Shown here in pieces: positions 1 through 9,036 of a stretch of DNA of 64,000 nucleotides. Within the stretch, counting starts at the first letter, position 1. The number at the start of each line of letters is the position of its first letter. The DNA comes from Candidatus Acidiferrum typicum. Lineage in GTDB: Bacteria; Acidobacteriota; Terriglobia; Acidiferrales; UBA7541. The DNA is taken from assembly GCA_002478115.1 (NCBI GenBank), contig DLMH01000020.1, forward strand, positions 62,001-126,000. Reading direction: 5' to 3'. The position numbers and the translations under genes are program-made. The notes beneath the pieces are model-generated. The model was not told the DNA's origin. It worked only from the letters and a program-made list of their open reading frames with translations, and did no database searches.

Positions 1-109
1 CCACCACGCGCGCTGGCACTGTCACTTGCTGGGCCCACGCCGCCTGTCCTGCCAGCAGCAGGGTCACGGCACACAAAATCATCCAGCTCTTCGTTCTTAG
101 AATCTTCAT
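1..109 (-). CDS. N-terminus of a secreted protein, cut by the window edge
   Basis: Reading leftward from an ATG at 107-109 gives 36 codons that run off the window. They form a clear Sec signal peptide: a basic start (MKILRTKSW), a hydrophobic core (MILCAVTLLLAG) and a probable cleavage site at AWA|QQ. A purine-rich GGGGAG lies about 12 bases upstream of the ATG. The mature part visible is too short to name. It has the same orientation as the protease gene whose stop lies about 180 bases upstream of this ATG, so the two could be co-transcribed, but I see no direct evidence of that. Confidence 0.6.
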   Translation of the reverse strand, partial: MKILRTKSWMILCAVTLLLAGQAAWAQQVTVPARVV

Positions 110-289
110 AATTTTCTTAAACTCCCCAGCGTCTTTTTCGCAATCTTCCCGGGCTCTTTTGGCAGGAATGGTGTGCCTCCGCCCCTTACGCAGACACTCT
201 TCATGCTGTCTCTTTCAGATGCCCTAGGACAGGAAACGGTTTGCTCCCCTTAGGCGCCGTAAGTCCCTCTTTATATAACACCTTTCCGG

Positions 290-3200
290 CTAATTTAGTT
301 GTACCTGAAAATCGGCCGGGTGCGAAATTCCGCTGCTCGAGGCCGCCGTAATCCCCAAATTGACCACTCCCAGCACTTCCTGGTTGATCGTCGGGGAAAC
401 TGACGGCAGCGTGTTGGCGTCGCCGAAATAGTGCGCCGCCATGGGATGAGACCCAACCGCCAGCGTATCCGTGGTAAACTTCGCGTTCCCCCCAATCACT
501 CCCACCAGGGCGCTATAGGGCTGGCCGTTATCATAGACTTGCACTTGGCCCAAGGGGTTCGCGCTGGCATTGACCTGCACGATCAGCGTCAATGGCTGCT
601 GATACACGACCCGCAAGTTCGAACTCGAAAGCGTCGTCGTGGTCGGCGCCTTCGCACCCCCTCCTCCCCCGCCGCCGCTCCCTCCTCCGCACCCCAGCAT
701 CAGGCTCACTACGCAAACCGTCCAGCCGCTGGCAAAGGCCAGCCGCCGGGCGCCCTTTCTTCCACCCGTGTCCCACACCGCCAAGCCCAGCATGCCCATC
801 CCCACCAGCAGCCCAGACGCCATCCACCCGTTCGCTGTTCCCGCCGCGCCCGACATGGTCCGCAAAGCCGCCCCAGCCGTCGTCGTGGTGGGAGTCAGTT
901 GCAGTTGCGTTGTCGCTGTGGTTTGCCCCGCAGCAACCGTCACGCTCGACGAAGAAAACGAGCACGCATATCCCGCGGGCAAAACTGTCGTCCCCGTGGG
1001 GCACGTCAAATTGATCGTTCCCGTAAAGCCGCCCGACGCCGTGATCGTCACCGTCGCCATACCCGCGCTGCCCGCCACAAACGCCACCGGGTTCGGCGAT
1101 ACACTCACGCTGAAGTCCCCCGACGTCATCGGTTGGCTCGCGGAGTCCGCCGCCTGCCAGTTGTTGTCCCCGCGATAATGCGCTTTCAGGCTGTGCACTC
1201 CGGGCGCGAATGTCTTGCGTATCGCGAACACACTGATATTCCCCGCGCCCACCGTCAGGTTCTGCGCGGTGATGAGCTGCGCCGCCCCGCCATTCAACGA
1301 ATCCCAAAACTCCACCACTCCCGTGGGATAGGCCAGCCAACCATTGCTCGGAATGCCCGCCACGCTGACGTTGACGCTGACTTCCTGATTTGCATTCGCC
1401 GCACTCGGCGCGCTCAATGTCACCGTTGGCGTGCCCTTGCTCACGCTAAAAGCCAGCGGCGGCGCGCTCGCCGATGCCCCGTAGTTTGCGTCCCCTGAAT
1501 ACTCCGCATAAAGCGTCACGTTCCCCGCCTGTGGCCACGCAATGGTGATTTGCGCGGTCCCGTCGTTTCCCAGCGCCACCGCTGTGCTGCGCGGCCCCAC
1601 CGCGTCCCACAACGTCACGGCACCCGTCACTCCACTAGCGCCTGAAGGCGTGACCGCAACGCGAAAGCTCCCCGTGCTTCCCAGCGTTATGGGCAGCGTC
1701 ACGGCCGTCAGCGTCGTCGCGCTCGTCTTCGTCCCACCATTCGTGCTCACATTCACGGCAAACAGCGATTCGTTCTGATTGCCGCTCGGCACGCTCGCAT
1801 AGTTCGCGTCGCTGCTTCCATCGTAGCTGGCGCCAAACTTGTGCGTCCCCACCACGAGGTTGCTCACGATCATCGAAGCTTGCGCCTGTGTCCCGAAAAA
1901 TCCGCCCGTTTGCAGCGGCACGGTGGTGCCAATCGCCACTCCATTGTCCGTAAACTGAATTGTCCCCGTGGCCGCCTGCGTCCCAGATCCCGCTACAACC
2001 GCGTGAATCCCCACGGACTGCCCCACGTACACGTTCGCGGAACTCGCGCCCAGCACCACATACGGCGTTCCTTTCCCAATCGAGAAGTTCGCTGGAGCAG
2101 ACGCGCTCCCCGCGAAGCTGTTGTCTCCCGCATACGTTGCCGTCAACGTGTGCGTTCCCACTCCAAACGAATATCCGCCGCCATTTCCTGTGGGAATGTA
2201 GGCGCTGCCATCGGGTGCAAGCGCATACGTGCCGATGAGCGTCGCTCCGTCCTGCAGAGTAACCGTACCCGTCGCCTTGCCAAAGCCCGAGGCGCCCGCC
2301 ACTGTCACACGCACCGTAACCGCCGCACCGTAACCCGCGCTTCCTCCCTGCACACCGTTCATGCTGATCGTTGTAGTGCTGGGTTCCGACGACACATTCA
2401 ACAGCAGCACCGGCGAATCGCTTGCCGCAAACGTGGCATCGCCGGCGTAATGCGCGGAGAGCTTGTATTGTCCTCCCGGCAGATCGCTAACCGCAGCCGT
2501 GAACGCGCCATTCGTCAGCGGCAAGTCGTCAGCGTCGCCGTGCAGGTCCGTCTTCAGCGAGACCGTTCCTGTCGGCGTACCGTTTCCGCTTGCGGGCGCC
2601 ACTGTTCCGCTCACATTCACGCTTGTACCGTGCACGAAACTGGCGCTCGATGCCTGCATGCTCGTTTGCGATCCCGCGAACGACACATTCTTCCAATTGC
2701 TCACCAGGTTCGCCGCATTCACCGAACCCAGCCCCGTCGCCATGTCGTAGCCCGCTCCGGCTGCCTGCCCGGTCAGGAAACCATTCACGCCATTCTGCGC
2801 CGAAGAACATCCCGGCGAACCGCCCGCGCAGGGCACGGCGTTGTTTCCGGCCGTCACGTCATAAAACACGCAGGAATTCTGCGCCGTAGGATTGGTTTGC
2901 TGCGAAGAGTCGCAACTTTGCTTCTGCGCCAACTGGTACAGAACGTAGTTCACCTGCCCCTGCAAAACTCCATTCTGCTGCTCCACCAGCGCCAGGATCC
3001 CCGCCATTGCCGGCGTCGCGGCCGATGTGCCTCCCACCAGCGTCAATCCCACCAGATTATTTTGCGCATCAATCTGGCACGCGGGTCCCGCCCCAACGTG
3101 GCTCGTGCAATACACCATGTTGTCGTGCCCCCACCCCGCCGCCAGCGCCACATCCGGCACATCGCGCGCGCCATCCGCGGGCACGCCCGTGCCCGTCTGC

Positions 3201-4702
3201 CACGGCGGTTTTGCGTACACCGAACTCGCCCCGCCGCCTCCCGCCAGCAGGCTGAAATTGTCGATGCCATACAGGCAGTTCGTTGCGCTGGCCGGCTGCC
3301 CGGGATCGCAACTGTCGTTCCACGCCGCTTCCGGGATGTATCCGATCGCCGAGGAAAAATCGCCGGCGTCAGTCGTATTCCAATAGGTTGCTTCGCTTCC
3401 CTGATCCGCGAATTGCGTGCCGCCCACCGCGACGTTGTACGGCGTCGCCGCCGCTCCATTCACCGCAAGCCCCTGGGTCGCGGGTAGTCCCGAATTTGGA
3501 TTGTCGCAGCCTGCCGCGCCATTATCGCCCGCGGCCACCAGCACGGTGATTCCTTCGGCGGCGGCTTGCTGCCACAGCGCGCCGTAAAATGCATTGCCTG
3601 TAGGTCCGAGCGCCGCTTCGCAGCCTCCATACGTGTACGTCAGGATCGGGGCAACTTCATTGTCAATCGCGTAGGCCGCGGCCAAATCCACGCCGCTGGT
3701 CGTATCCGTGCTCCCCGCGATTACCACATTGATCGTCGCGCCCGGCGCAACGGCCCCGGCCCATTCCGTGTCCAACAGCGCTTCTTCCGCGTCCGTCGGA
3801 TCGCTGAAACCCGGGTCTGGTCCCACCACCACGATGTTTGGATCGTTTGCGCGCAGCTTGAAGATCTGCCGGAATGTCTGCACATCCGTCAACTCGAACT
3901 GCGATTGTGCGGTCACCGCAATCGCCACGCCCGTGCCGTCAAGCCCGCTGCTCAACAGCGGCTTCGTGTTGTAAATGGCCGCAAAGTCCCCCGGCGCAAC
4001 GTAGTACGCATTCGTCGGCCCGGCGAAAGTGAGTTGTGGCCGCCGCCCTCCGTGCAGCGTTGCCGGGCCGCTGCCCGTCGTACCGTCAACATTCCGCCGT
4101 GGCAGCCGCTTCCCAAAACTATTCAGCGAGACCACTCCGCCGGAAATCTCTGCCAGTGCATTGGGAATTGCAATGTCCGTGGCATTCGCCACATACTGCT
4201 GCTCCCCCACCTTGTAATAGTGCAGCTCCGTGTGAAACGCTTGCTCCACCTGTTGCGATGTGCCGCTGAACTCCACCCACCTCTTGCTCTTCGCAGTTTG
4301 CGCGACCGTGAACCCGCGCCCTTGCAGCCATTGCTTTACCTTCTCCACGTCCGCGTCGGCCATGCCAAACTTCGCGGCAAACTCGTTCGCGCTCAGCCAG
4401 TGGTGATACTGCGGCGACTTGCGATTCTGCTGCTCGTCCAGCAATTGCTTTAGTTGGTTTTGCTGCTCCGGCGACGGCGATAATACCAGCAGCATGCGCT
4501 GCATCGCTCTGCTGAACTCAACCCTCCCCGCATCGTTCGCCGGCGTCGCCAGCAGCGGCTTGGTGTGCGCGATCCGTACGTAGCCCCCGTCATCAATGGC
4601 TTGTAATGGTTGTTCGCGAATCTGCGCGTTTGCCGGGGAGCCCAATACGTTGATTGTGAGGATTAAAACGGAGAGCGCAAGACCCTGCCTGAGAAAGGAC
4701 AA
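290..4702 (-). CDS. Pro-kumamolisin/sedolisin (S53) protease with Ig-like repeats and internal membrane segments
   Basis: This 1470-residue secreted serine-carboxyl peptidase has a signal peptide (residues 1-27, cut near ANA|Q) and an activation domain at about 60-200. The S53 catalytic domain follows at about 230-680. Its Glu and Asp of the triad sit in EALLDTEW (near 304-308), the oxyanion Asp in GDNGAAGCDN (near 400) and the Ser in GGTSAATP (near 559). Several Ig-like beta repeats follow (about 690-1240). Two hydrophobic segments near 1290-1345 and a Cys-Gly-rich stretch precede one more Ig-like module. The start is TTG, supported by AAGGTGG six bases upstream. Family members digest protein at low pH outside the cell. 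The internal hydrophobic segments suggest the mature enzyme may stay attached to the membrane, which is inference. Confidence 0.9.
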   Translation of the reverse strand: MSFLRQGLALSVLILTINVLGSPANAQIREQPLQAIDDGGYVRIAHTKPLLATPANDAGRVEFSRAMQRMLLVLSPSPEQQNQLKQLLDEQQNRKSPQYHHWLSANEFAAKFGMADADVEKVKQWLQGRGFTVAQTAKSKRWVEFSGTSQQVEQAFHTELHYYKVGEQQYVANATDIAIPNALAEISGGVVSLNSFGKRLPRRNVDGTTGSGPATLHGGRRPQLTFAGPTNAYYVAPGDFAAIYNTKPLLSSGLDGTGVAIAVTAQSQFELTDVQTFRQIFKLRANDPNIVVVGPDPGFSDPTDAEEALLDTEWAGAVAPGATINVVIAGSTDTTSGVDLAAAYAIDNEVAPILTYTYGGCEAALGPTGNAFYGALWQQAAAEGITVLVAAGDNGAAGCDNPNSGLPATQGLAVNGAAATPYNVAVGGTQFADQGSEATYWNTTDAGDFSSAIGYIPEAAWNDSCDPGQPASATNCLYGIDNFSLLAGGGGASSVYAKPPWQTGTGVPADGARDVPDVALAAGWGHDNMVYCTSHVGAGPACQIDAQNNLVGLTLVGGTSAATPAMAGILALVEQQNGVLQGQVNYVLYQLAQKQSCDSSQQTNPTAQNSCVFYDVTAGNNAVPCAGGSPGCSSAQNGVNGFLTGQAAGAGYDMATGLGSVNAANLVSNWKNVSFAGSQTSMQASSASFVHGTSVNVSGTVAPASGNGTPTGTVSLKTDLHGDADDLPLTNGAFTAAVSDLPGGQYKLSAHYAGDATFAASDSPVLLLNVSSEPSTTTISMNGVQGGSAGYGAAVTVRVTVAGASGFGKATGTVTLQDGATLIGTYALAPDGSAYIPTGNGGGYSFGVGTHTLTATYAGDNSFAGSASAPANFSIGKGTPYVVLGASSANVYVGQSVGIHAVVAGSGTQAATGTIQFTDNGVAIGTTVPLQTGGFFGTQAQASMIVSNLVVGTHKFGASYDGSSDANYASVPSGNQNESLFAVNVSTNGGTKTSATTLTAVTLPITLGSTGSFRVAVTPSGASGVTGAVTLWDAVGPRSTAVALGNDGTAQITIAWPQAGNVTLYAEYSGDANYGASASAPPLAFSVSKGTPTVTLSAPSAANANQEVSVNVSVAGIPSNGWLAYPTGVVEFWDSLNGGAAQLITAQNLTVGAGNISVFAIRKTFAPGVHSLKAHYRGDNNWQAADSASQPMTSGDFSVSVSPNPVAFVAGSAGMATVTITASGGFTGTINLTCPTGTTVLPAGYACSFSSSSVTVAAGQTTATTQLQLTPTTTTAGAALRTMSGAAGTANGWMASGLLVGMGMLGLAVWDTGGRKGARRLAFASGWTVCVVSLMLGCGGGSGGGGGGGAKAPTTTTLSSSNLRVVYQQPLTLIVQVNASANPLGQVQVYDNGQPYSALVGVIGGNAKFTTDTLAVGSHPMAAHYFGDANTLPSVSPTINQEVLGVVNLGITAASSSGISHPADFQVQLN

Positions 4703-4983
4703 CTTGACCCACCTTAACGGATCAGTCTAGCGCGCTTCTGCCCGGGCGGCGGGGGCGACCCCTGCGGCGTCATCGCGCTGCAATCCCGAGAACTATTCCT
4801 CTGAGAGAAATTTACCCCCCAAGTTTACACATCGCCCCCAAGCCTGACAATCCTCAGGCCGCCGCTCGAGGGAGGCGGGCGCCTTTGCGGCATCCTCATA
4901 TTTCGCCCGTCTCTTCTCTGCGAACTCTGTGCTCTCTGTGTCCTCTGCGTTTGATTTTCTCTTCCCTCGTCCTTACCGCACCC

Positions 4984-5970
4984 TCAACCCATCTCCACGT
5001 TCCCGCCGGAAAGAATCACGCCAACTCGCGCCATTCTGTCGTGCGGCAAGCCCAGCGCCGCAACCCCGCCTTCGCGCAGTAGCGGCGCCAGCGCCACGGC
5101 GCTCGATGGTTCGATCACGATTTTCATGCGTTGCCATACCAGCCGCAGCGTTGCGCGAATCTCCTCTTCGCTTACCAACAGAATCCCATCGGCATACTTT
5201 CGCAAGATCGCAAACGTGCGTGGCGCCAGCGACGCCCGCAGGCCATCCGCAATCGTATCGGTCGTTTCCTGCGGCTGCAGAACGCCTGTTTTCAGCGAAC
5301 GGTACGCATCGTCCGCGCGTTCCGGCTCGCACCCGAATACCCGCACCGTGCCGCGCACTCCTTTTGCTCCCAAACATGTTCCGCTCAGCAGCCCGCCGCC
5401 GCTGACCGGTGCCAGCACGGCATCCAGCTCCGCCACCTCTTCCAACAATTCCTTTGCGGCCGTGGCCTGCCCGGCGATGATTCGATCGTCATCGTAGGGA
5501 TGGATCAGCACCGCTCCCGTCTCCGCCTGAATCCGCGCGGCCGTTTCTGCCCGCGCCGAAACCTTCGGCTCGCAATAGGTGATCTTCCCGCCATACGATT
5601 CAACCGCCCGGCACTTCACCGCCGGTGCATTCTTCGGCATCACAATCCACGCAGGCACGCCGCGCCATCCCGCCGCCCGCGCCACCGCCGCCGCATGGTT
5701 GCCGCTGGAATGCGTTACCACACCCCGCTTCGCCTCTTCCGCGCTCAGCGAAAAAATGGCGTTGCTAGCCCCGCGAATCTTAAACGACCCCGTTTTTTGC
5801 AGATTCTCGCACTTGAAAAAGAGCGATGCGCCCGCCATCTCATTCAGCGAAGTGCTCGTCAACACCGGTGTGCGATGGACCAGCGGCCGGATGCGCTCGT
5901 GGGCCTCGACGATCGTCTCCCAGGTGATGGCGGTCACTCCCTTCTGCGCATTGAGGTTAGAAGCAGCCAT
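4984..5970 (-). CDS. Serine/threonine dehydratase (PLP fold type II)
   Basis: This 328-residue protein is the length of catabolic threonine ammonia-lyases and serine racemases. The PLP-binding Lys is in GSFKIRGA (near residue 64), the asparagine contact in SSGNHA and the glycine-rich phosphate loop in SGGGLLSG. It lacks the C-terminal ACT regulatory domain of biosynthetic IlvA. It therefore probably deaminates threonine or serine to a 2-oxo acid, or racemises serine; the sequence alone cannot separate these. The start is ATG. The flanking gaps of about 280 and 150 bases suggest a single-gene unit. Confidence 0.85.
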   Translation of the reverse strand: MAASNLNAQKGVTAITWETIVEAHERIRPLVHRTPVLTSTSLNEMAGASLFFKCENLQKTGSFKIRGASNAIFSLSAEEAKRGVVTHSSGNHAAAVARAAGWRGVPAWIVMPKNAPAVKCRAVESYGGKITYCEPKVSARAETAARIQAETGAVLIHPYDDDRIIAGQATAAKELLEEVAELDAVLAPVSGGGLLSGTCLGAKGVRGTVRVFGCEPERADDAYRSLKTGVLQPQETTDTIADGLRASLAPRTFAILRKYADGILLVSEEEIRATLRLVWQRMKIVIEPSSAVALAPLLREGGVAALGLPHDRMARVGVILSGGNVEMG

Positions 5971-6124
5971 AGCCTCAGTCTAGTCTAGCTGGTACTCCTA
6001 GCGCGAGAGTTCCCCCCCGAATGGACCTCTCGCCCCCTTGACCTGCCCTACCTCTCTGCTAACCTTAGCATTACAGTTAGTGTGCCGCCGCGAACCGCCC
6101 ACACTCGCCCGGCACGGAGTTATC

Positions 6125-6493
6125 ATGGCCCCGTCAGAACGCCGTCAACTTGAGCGCTTTGCCTTTCGTGTCCCCTTGCGCTTCCGCGCCTTGGGCCTGG
6201 CCGCGGACAAGACCGAACATTTTACAGAAGCCATCAATCTTTCGCGTGGCGGTTTTTTCTTCGTCACTTCCGCGCCCTTGCAAGTTGGCATGCCGATTGA
6301 AGCGACACTGAAAATGCCTGCTGAGATTACCGGCAACCAGACCGATGAGACCCACTGCCGGGCTCGCCTGGTGCACGCGCGTCCCGATGCCTATAGCGAT
6401 GGCCGCATGGGCTTTGGCGCGGAAATTGAAATGTTTCTGGATTCCGATAATCCCCGGCCCGCGAACCCGGATCTCCCCAAACCCAAGCCCTGA
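6125..6493 (+). CDS. PilZ domain protein
   Basis: This 122-residue single-domain protein carries the two PilZ signatures for cyclic-di-GMP binding: an Arg-rich RRQLERFAFR at the N-terminus and NLSRGGFFF (the N/DxSxxG motif) near residue 40. The beta-barrel end (GFGAEIEMF) and a Pro/Lys tail follow. I chose the ATG at 6125 because GGAG lies six bases before it and because the PilZ domain begins right after. A longer reading from 6038 adds only unrelated residues. Such proteins act as cyclic-di-GMP effectors for motility or exopolysaccharide. The partner is not evident from the neighbours. Confidence 0.85.
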   Translation: MAPSERRQLERFAFRVPLRFRALGLAADKTEHFTEAINLSRGGFFFVTSAPLQVGMPIEATLKMPAEITGNQTDETHCRARLVHARPDAYSDGRMGFGAEIEMFLDSDNPRPANPDLPKPKP

Positions 6494-6551
6494 TTTGGAT
6501 TTCTCACGAACTACAATTCTCCCGTTGTTCCAGTTCAGAAAGACGTGGTCA

Positions 6552-6584
6552 TCCTGAGGCGATCCGATGAGGATCGCCTCAGGA
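6552..6584. repeat. Perfect 14-bp inverted repeat
   Basis: TCCTGAGGCGATCC at 6552-6565 is followed by a five-base loop (GATGA) and its exact reverse complement at 6571-6584. It lies 58 bases after the PilZ stop. No T-run follows on either strand, so a Rho-independent terminator is unlikely. It directly precedes a copy of a longer dispersed repeat (6618-6714). Confidence 0.75.
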
Positions 6585-6617
6585 CCTCAACCTCGGAATC
6601 GTGCATGGTGTGTCCGG

Positions 6618-6714
6618 TGAGATTCTTCGGGGCGCGAACGACGCGCTCCTCAGAATGACAGGTGCTGCGCTGCTTGAATTACGGACAGAATTGCATCTCG
6701 TGAGAGACTCCGGC
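6618..6714. repeat. Dispersed repeat, copy 1 (pair with 31014-31112)
   Basis: About 97 bases containing the blocks CTCAGAATGACAGGT, TTGAAT and TTGCATCTCGTGAGA in the same order as in a diverged copy at 31014-31112. A short relative of the first block (GGGCTCAGGATGACAG) appears near 24770. There is no coding content. It resembles a non-autonomous intergenic repeat. Confidence 0.6.
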
Positions 6715-6720
6715 TGATTT

Positions 6721-9036
6721 TTACTTCGCGACCGTGATCGTGGTTTTTGCCGCTCCTAGATTTTCAAACTTATCGTAAGCCCGCACCGCTATCGTGTGCT
6801 CTCCCGGCGAGAGGCCCCGCACGGTGAACTCGTACGCTTCCGTCTTGCTGTCGCTGATGCCCGCTGCCGGCGCAAGCAATACCCAATCGCCGCCATCCAC
6901 GCTGTATTGCGCTTTTTCGACGCTGCTCGTCGCATCGCTGGCCGTGAACCGGAATTCATAAGAAACGCCCTGCGAACGGTCGGCATTCATTCCTGTGGGA
7001 CTCGCCTGCAGCTTCTCAATGCTGGGCGGCGCATTGTCCACTTCAAATCGCTCGCTCTCCCGCTCCGTCTTCAGTGCCGCGGCCGGCGGATTGGACGGTG
7101 CGTCACTCGCCGCGATTTTCAGGTAGTACGCGCCATCCGGCATGGTCGTCGTATCCCAGGAGTAGAATTTTTGATCCAGATTGTCCTTCAGGAGTTTCCA
7201 GTCGTGCTCACTCTCGCCACGGAAATAGACGGCGTAGCGCAGATCGTCGTCATTGTCGTCGTGGGCGCTCCAGAGTACAGACTCGTACCCCTTCTGCTGC
7301 GTCCCTTGTAGAGGCTGCTCAAACTTGGCTGTGCTCGTCGTCGTAATCACCATGCCGCTGGGGTTGGGCGTTTGCGGCTGCCTCAGAACGACGTTGCCGG
7401 GTTGCCCCATAATAATCTGTTGCGCTTGCACGCGCACCCCCGGGTCCTGCACCACAATCCCGTCGATCACCGGCGCAACGTTTTTCGGCTGGTACGCCAC
7501 GCTCACCCAATCGATCCCGTCGCCGGGGCGGCCATCGTGGATCACTGCTTTCCATTGTAGGAATCGCGCCGCGGGCGCTTCCACGGGCGTTGCGGACGCC
7601 GTGTACGGCCCAAACCACCGCGACCATTCCTTCCCCGGGTCTTCCGTGTTTCCGCTGCGCACGAAAAATTCCAGCCGCGGTTCACCCGCGTTCTTTCCAC
7701 TCTTGCTTGCCGCAACGCCAGCGCTAGCCGGTGGCCCCCACCACTCGATTCGGCCCCACTGCGAAAAGAGTTTCGCGTCGAACGACTGCGACTCAAACGT
7801 GCCTTCCGGTTCGTACTCGGGGCCAAGCGAAAACACCTTGCCGGGATTCGCGGTGCACAGAAATACCTTCCCGCTGGACGAGCGCGAAATCCCCGTGATC
7901 TGCGCCGAACCCGATTTCGCCAGTTGTGCATACACCCCGCGCCCGTCAATCACCAGCAGCGAACCGGTGTTACCCGTTCCCGCAAGCAATCGCCCGTCCG
8001 AATTCAGCCCCAGCGCGTAAACCACGTCGTCCCGTGAACTCCAGATCTCTTCCGGCGCTCCATCGGTCGCGATCTTGTAAATGCTGCTCGAAATGGCCTG
8101 GGGAAACGCCAGGAAGGGAACTCCAGCTTGGCCGCCCATCGGCGAAACCGTGTTGGTGATGATCGTCGTTCCCTGGGGCGTCGTGATCACCGCCGAGGGA
8201 GCTTGCATGGCCGATTTCTGCTTCTCCCCAATCGCTGCCACGTAAACGATTCCGTCGGGCGCCACCGTCAGCGAAGTCACCTCGCGCTTCGAAGTCTCAT
8301 AAATCACGAAACCCTCCGCCACGGCCTCGTCCGCCGACTTTTTCTTTACGTTTTTCTCCGCGCTTCGCGAAATCCGCAGCACCCGCCCATTGGGCTCCGT
8401 GCCGGCTAGCAGATTGTTCTTCGCGTCAAACGCGAGCACCTTGATGTGCGCCTCGTCGCTCGCGTAGAAAAGTTCTCCCTTGCCCTCCGGCGTTACCGCG
8501 AAAATCTGCCCTTTATCGCCCGTTGCCACATACAGCGTTCCATCCGCTCCGAACGCCAGGTCCCAAATGTATTTCGTCTTCGGATCAAAGAAGACCAACT
8601 TCTCCCCGCTCGGCATCACCCGATAGACCTTCCCGTCCGGCGACGTCGCCACATACAAGCTGCCCTGCGCGTCAAACGTGATCGCTTGCACCAGCAGGTC
8701 CGTGGACTCAAACACAGTCTTCGGCTTCCCGTTTCCCTCAAATCGGAATACCTTCGCGGGAGATCCTCCGCCCGCGTACAACACACCCGCGGGATCCGTC
8801 CGCAGCGACCACAGATAGGAAGCGTCCGCATCGGAAATCAGCGTGAATTTCGGCGCAAGCTCCAGGTGCCCGTCGCTCCGCACCGCCACGCCCTTCGCCG
8901 TGCCTTTCTGGAATTCTTCATACGTGGATTGGTGCCAACGGCGCGTGTGGTCCGCCACGGCGGACGCCGCCACCAGGCAAACCAGCGAGGACAGCAAGAT
9001 CAGGCGTTGCATTCGTTTCGACATGGACAAGGTCAC
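6721..9036 (-). CDS. Secreted beta-propeller protein (NHL/WD40-like) with C-terminal Ig-like modules
   Basis: A signal peptide (core LILLSSLVCLVAASAVA) is followed by about six repeats of the type DAQGSLYVATSPDGKVYRV and DGTLYVATGDKGQIFAV, typical of a propeller exposed outside the cytoplasm. The last 250 residues read as beta-sandwich modules (for example PDGAYYLKIAASDAPSNP and LSPGEHTIAVRAYDKFENLG). No catalytic motif is recognisable. The GTG start overlaps the stop of the upstream S55 peptidase gene as GTGA, so translation is probably coupled and the two proteins likely work together. Inference: the propeller is a substrate, partner or scaffold for the peptidase. ATGs at 9024 and 9012 are alternative starts. 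Confidence 0.75.
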   Translation of the reverse strand: MTLSMSKRMQRLILLSSLVCLVAASAVADHTRRWHQSTYEEFQKGTAKGVAVRSDGHLELAPKFTLISDADASYLWSLRTDPAGVLYAGGGSPAKVFRFEGNGKPKTVFESTDLLVQAITFDAQGSLYVATSPDGKVYRVMPSGEKLVFFDPKTKYIWDLAFGADGTLYVATGDKGQIFAVTPEGKGELFYASDEAHIKVLAFDAKNNLLAGTEPNGRVLRISRSAEKNVKKKSADEAVAEGFVIYETSKREVTSLTVAPDGIVYVAAIGEKQKSAMQAPSAVITTPQGTTIITNTVSPMGGQAGVPFLAFPQAISSSIYKIATDGAPEEIWSSRDDVVYALGLNSDGRLLAGTGNTGSLLVIDGRGVYAQLAKSGSAQITGISRSSSGKVFLCTANPGKVFSLGPEYEPEGTFESQSFDAKLFSQWGRIEWWGPPASAGVAASKSGKNAGEPRLEFFVRSGNTEDPGKEWSRWFGPYTASATPVEAPAARFLQWKAVIHDGRPGDGIDWVSVAYQPKNVAPVIDGIVVQDPGVRVQAQQIIMGQPGNVVLRQPQTPNPSGMVITTTSTAKFEQPLQGTQQKGYESVLWSAHDDNDDDLRYAVYFRGESEHDWKLLKDNLDQKFYSWDTTTMPDGAYYLKIAASDAPSNPPAAALKTERESERFEVDNAPPSIEKLQASPTGMNADRSQGVSYEFRFTASDATSSVEKAQYSVDGGDWVLLAPAAGISDSKTEAYEFTVRGLSPGEHTIAVRAYDKFENLGAAKTTITVAK

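Noticed and set aside
1841-3487. A 548-codon plus-strand frame opposite the S53 protease
   Set aside because: Arg/His-rich shadow of the protease gene without any recognisable domain or start signal.
6552-6584. Rho-independent terminator after the PilZ gene
   Set aside because: The perfect stem has no T-run on either strand and directly adjoins a dispersed repeat.
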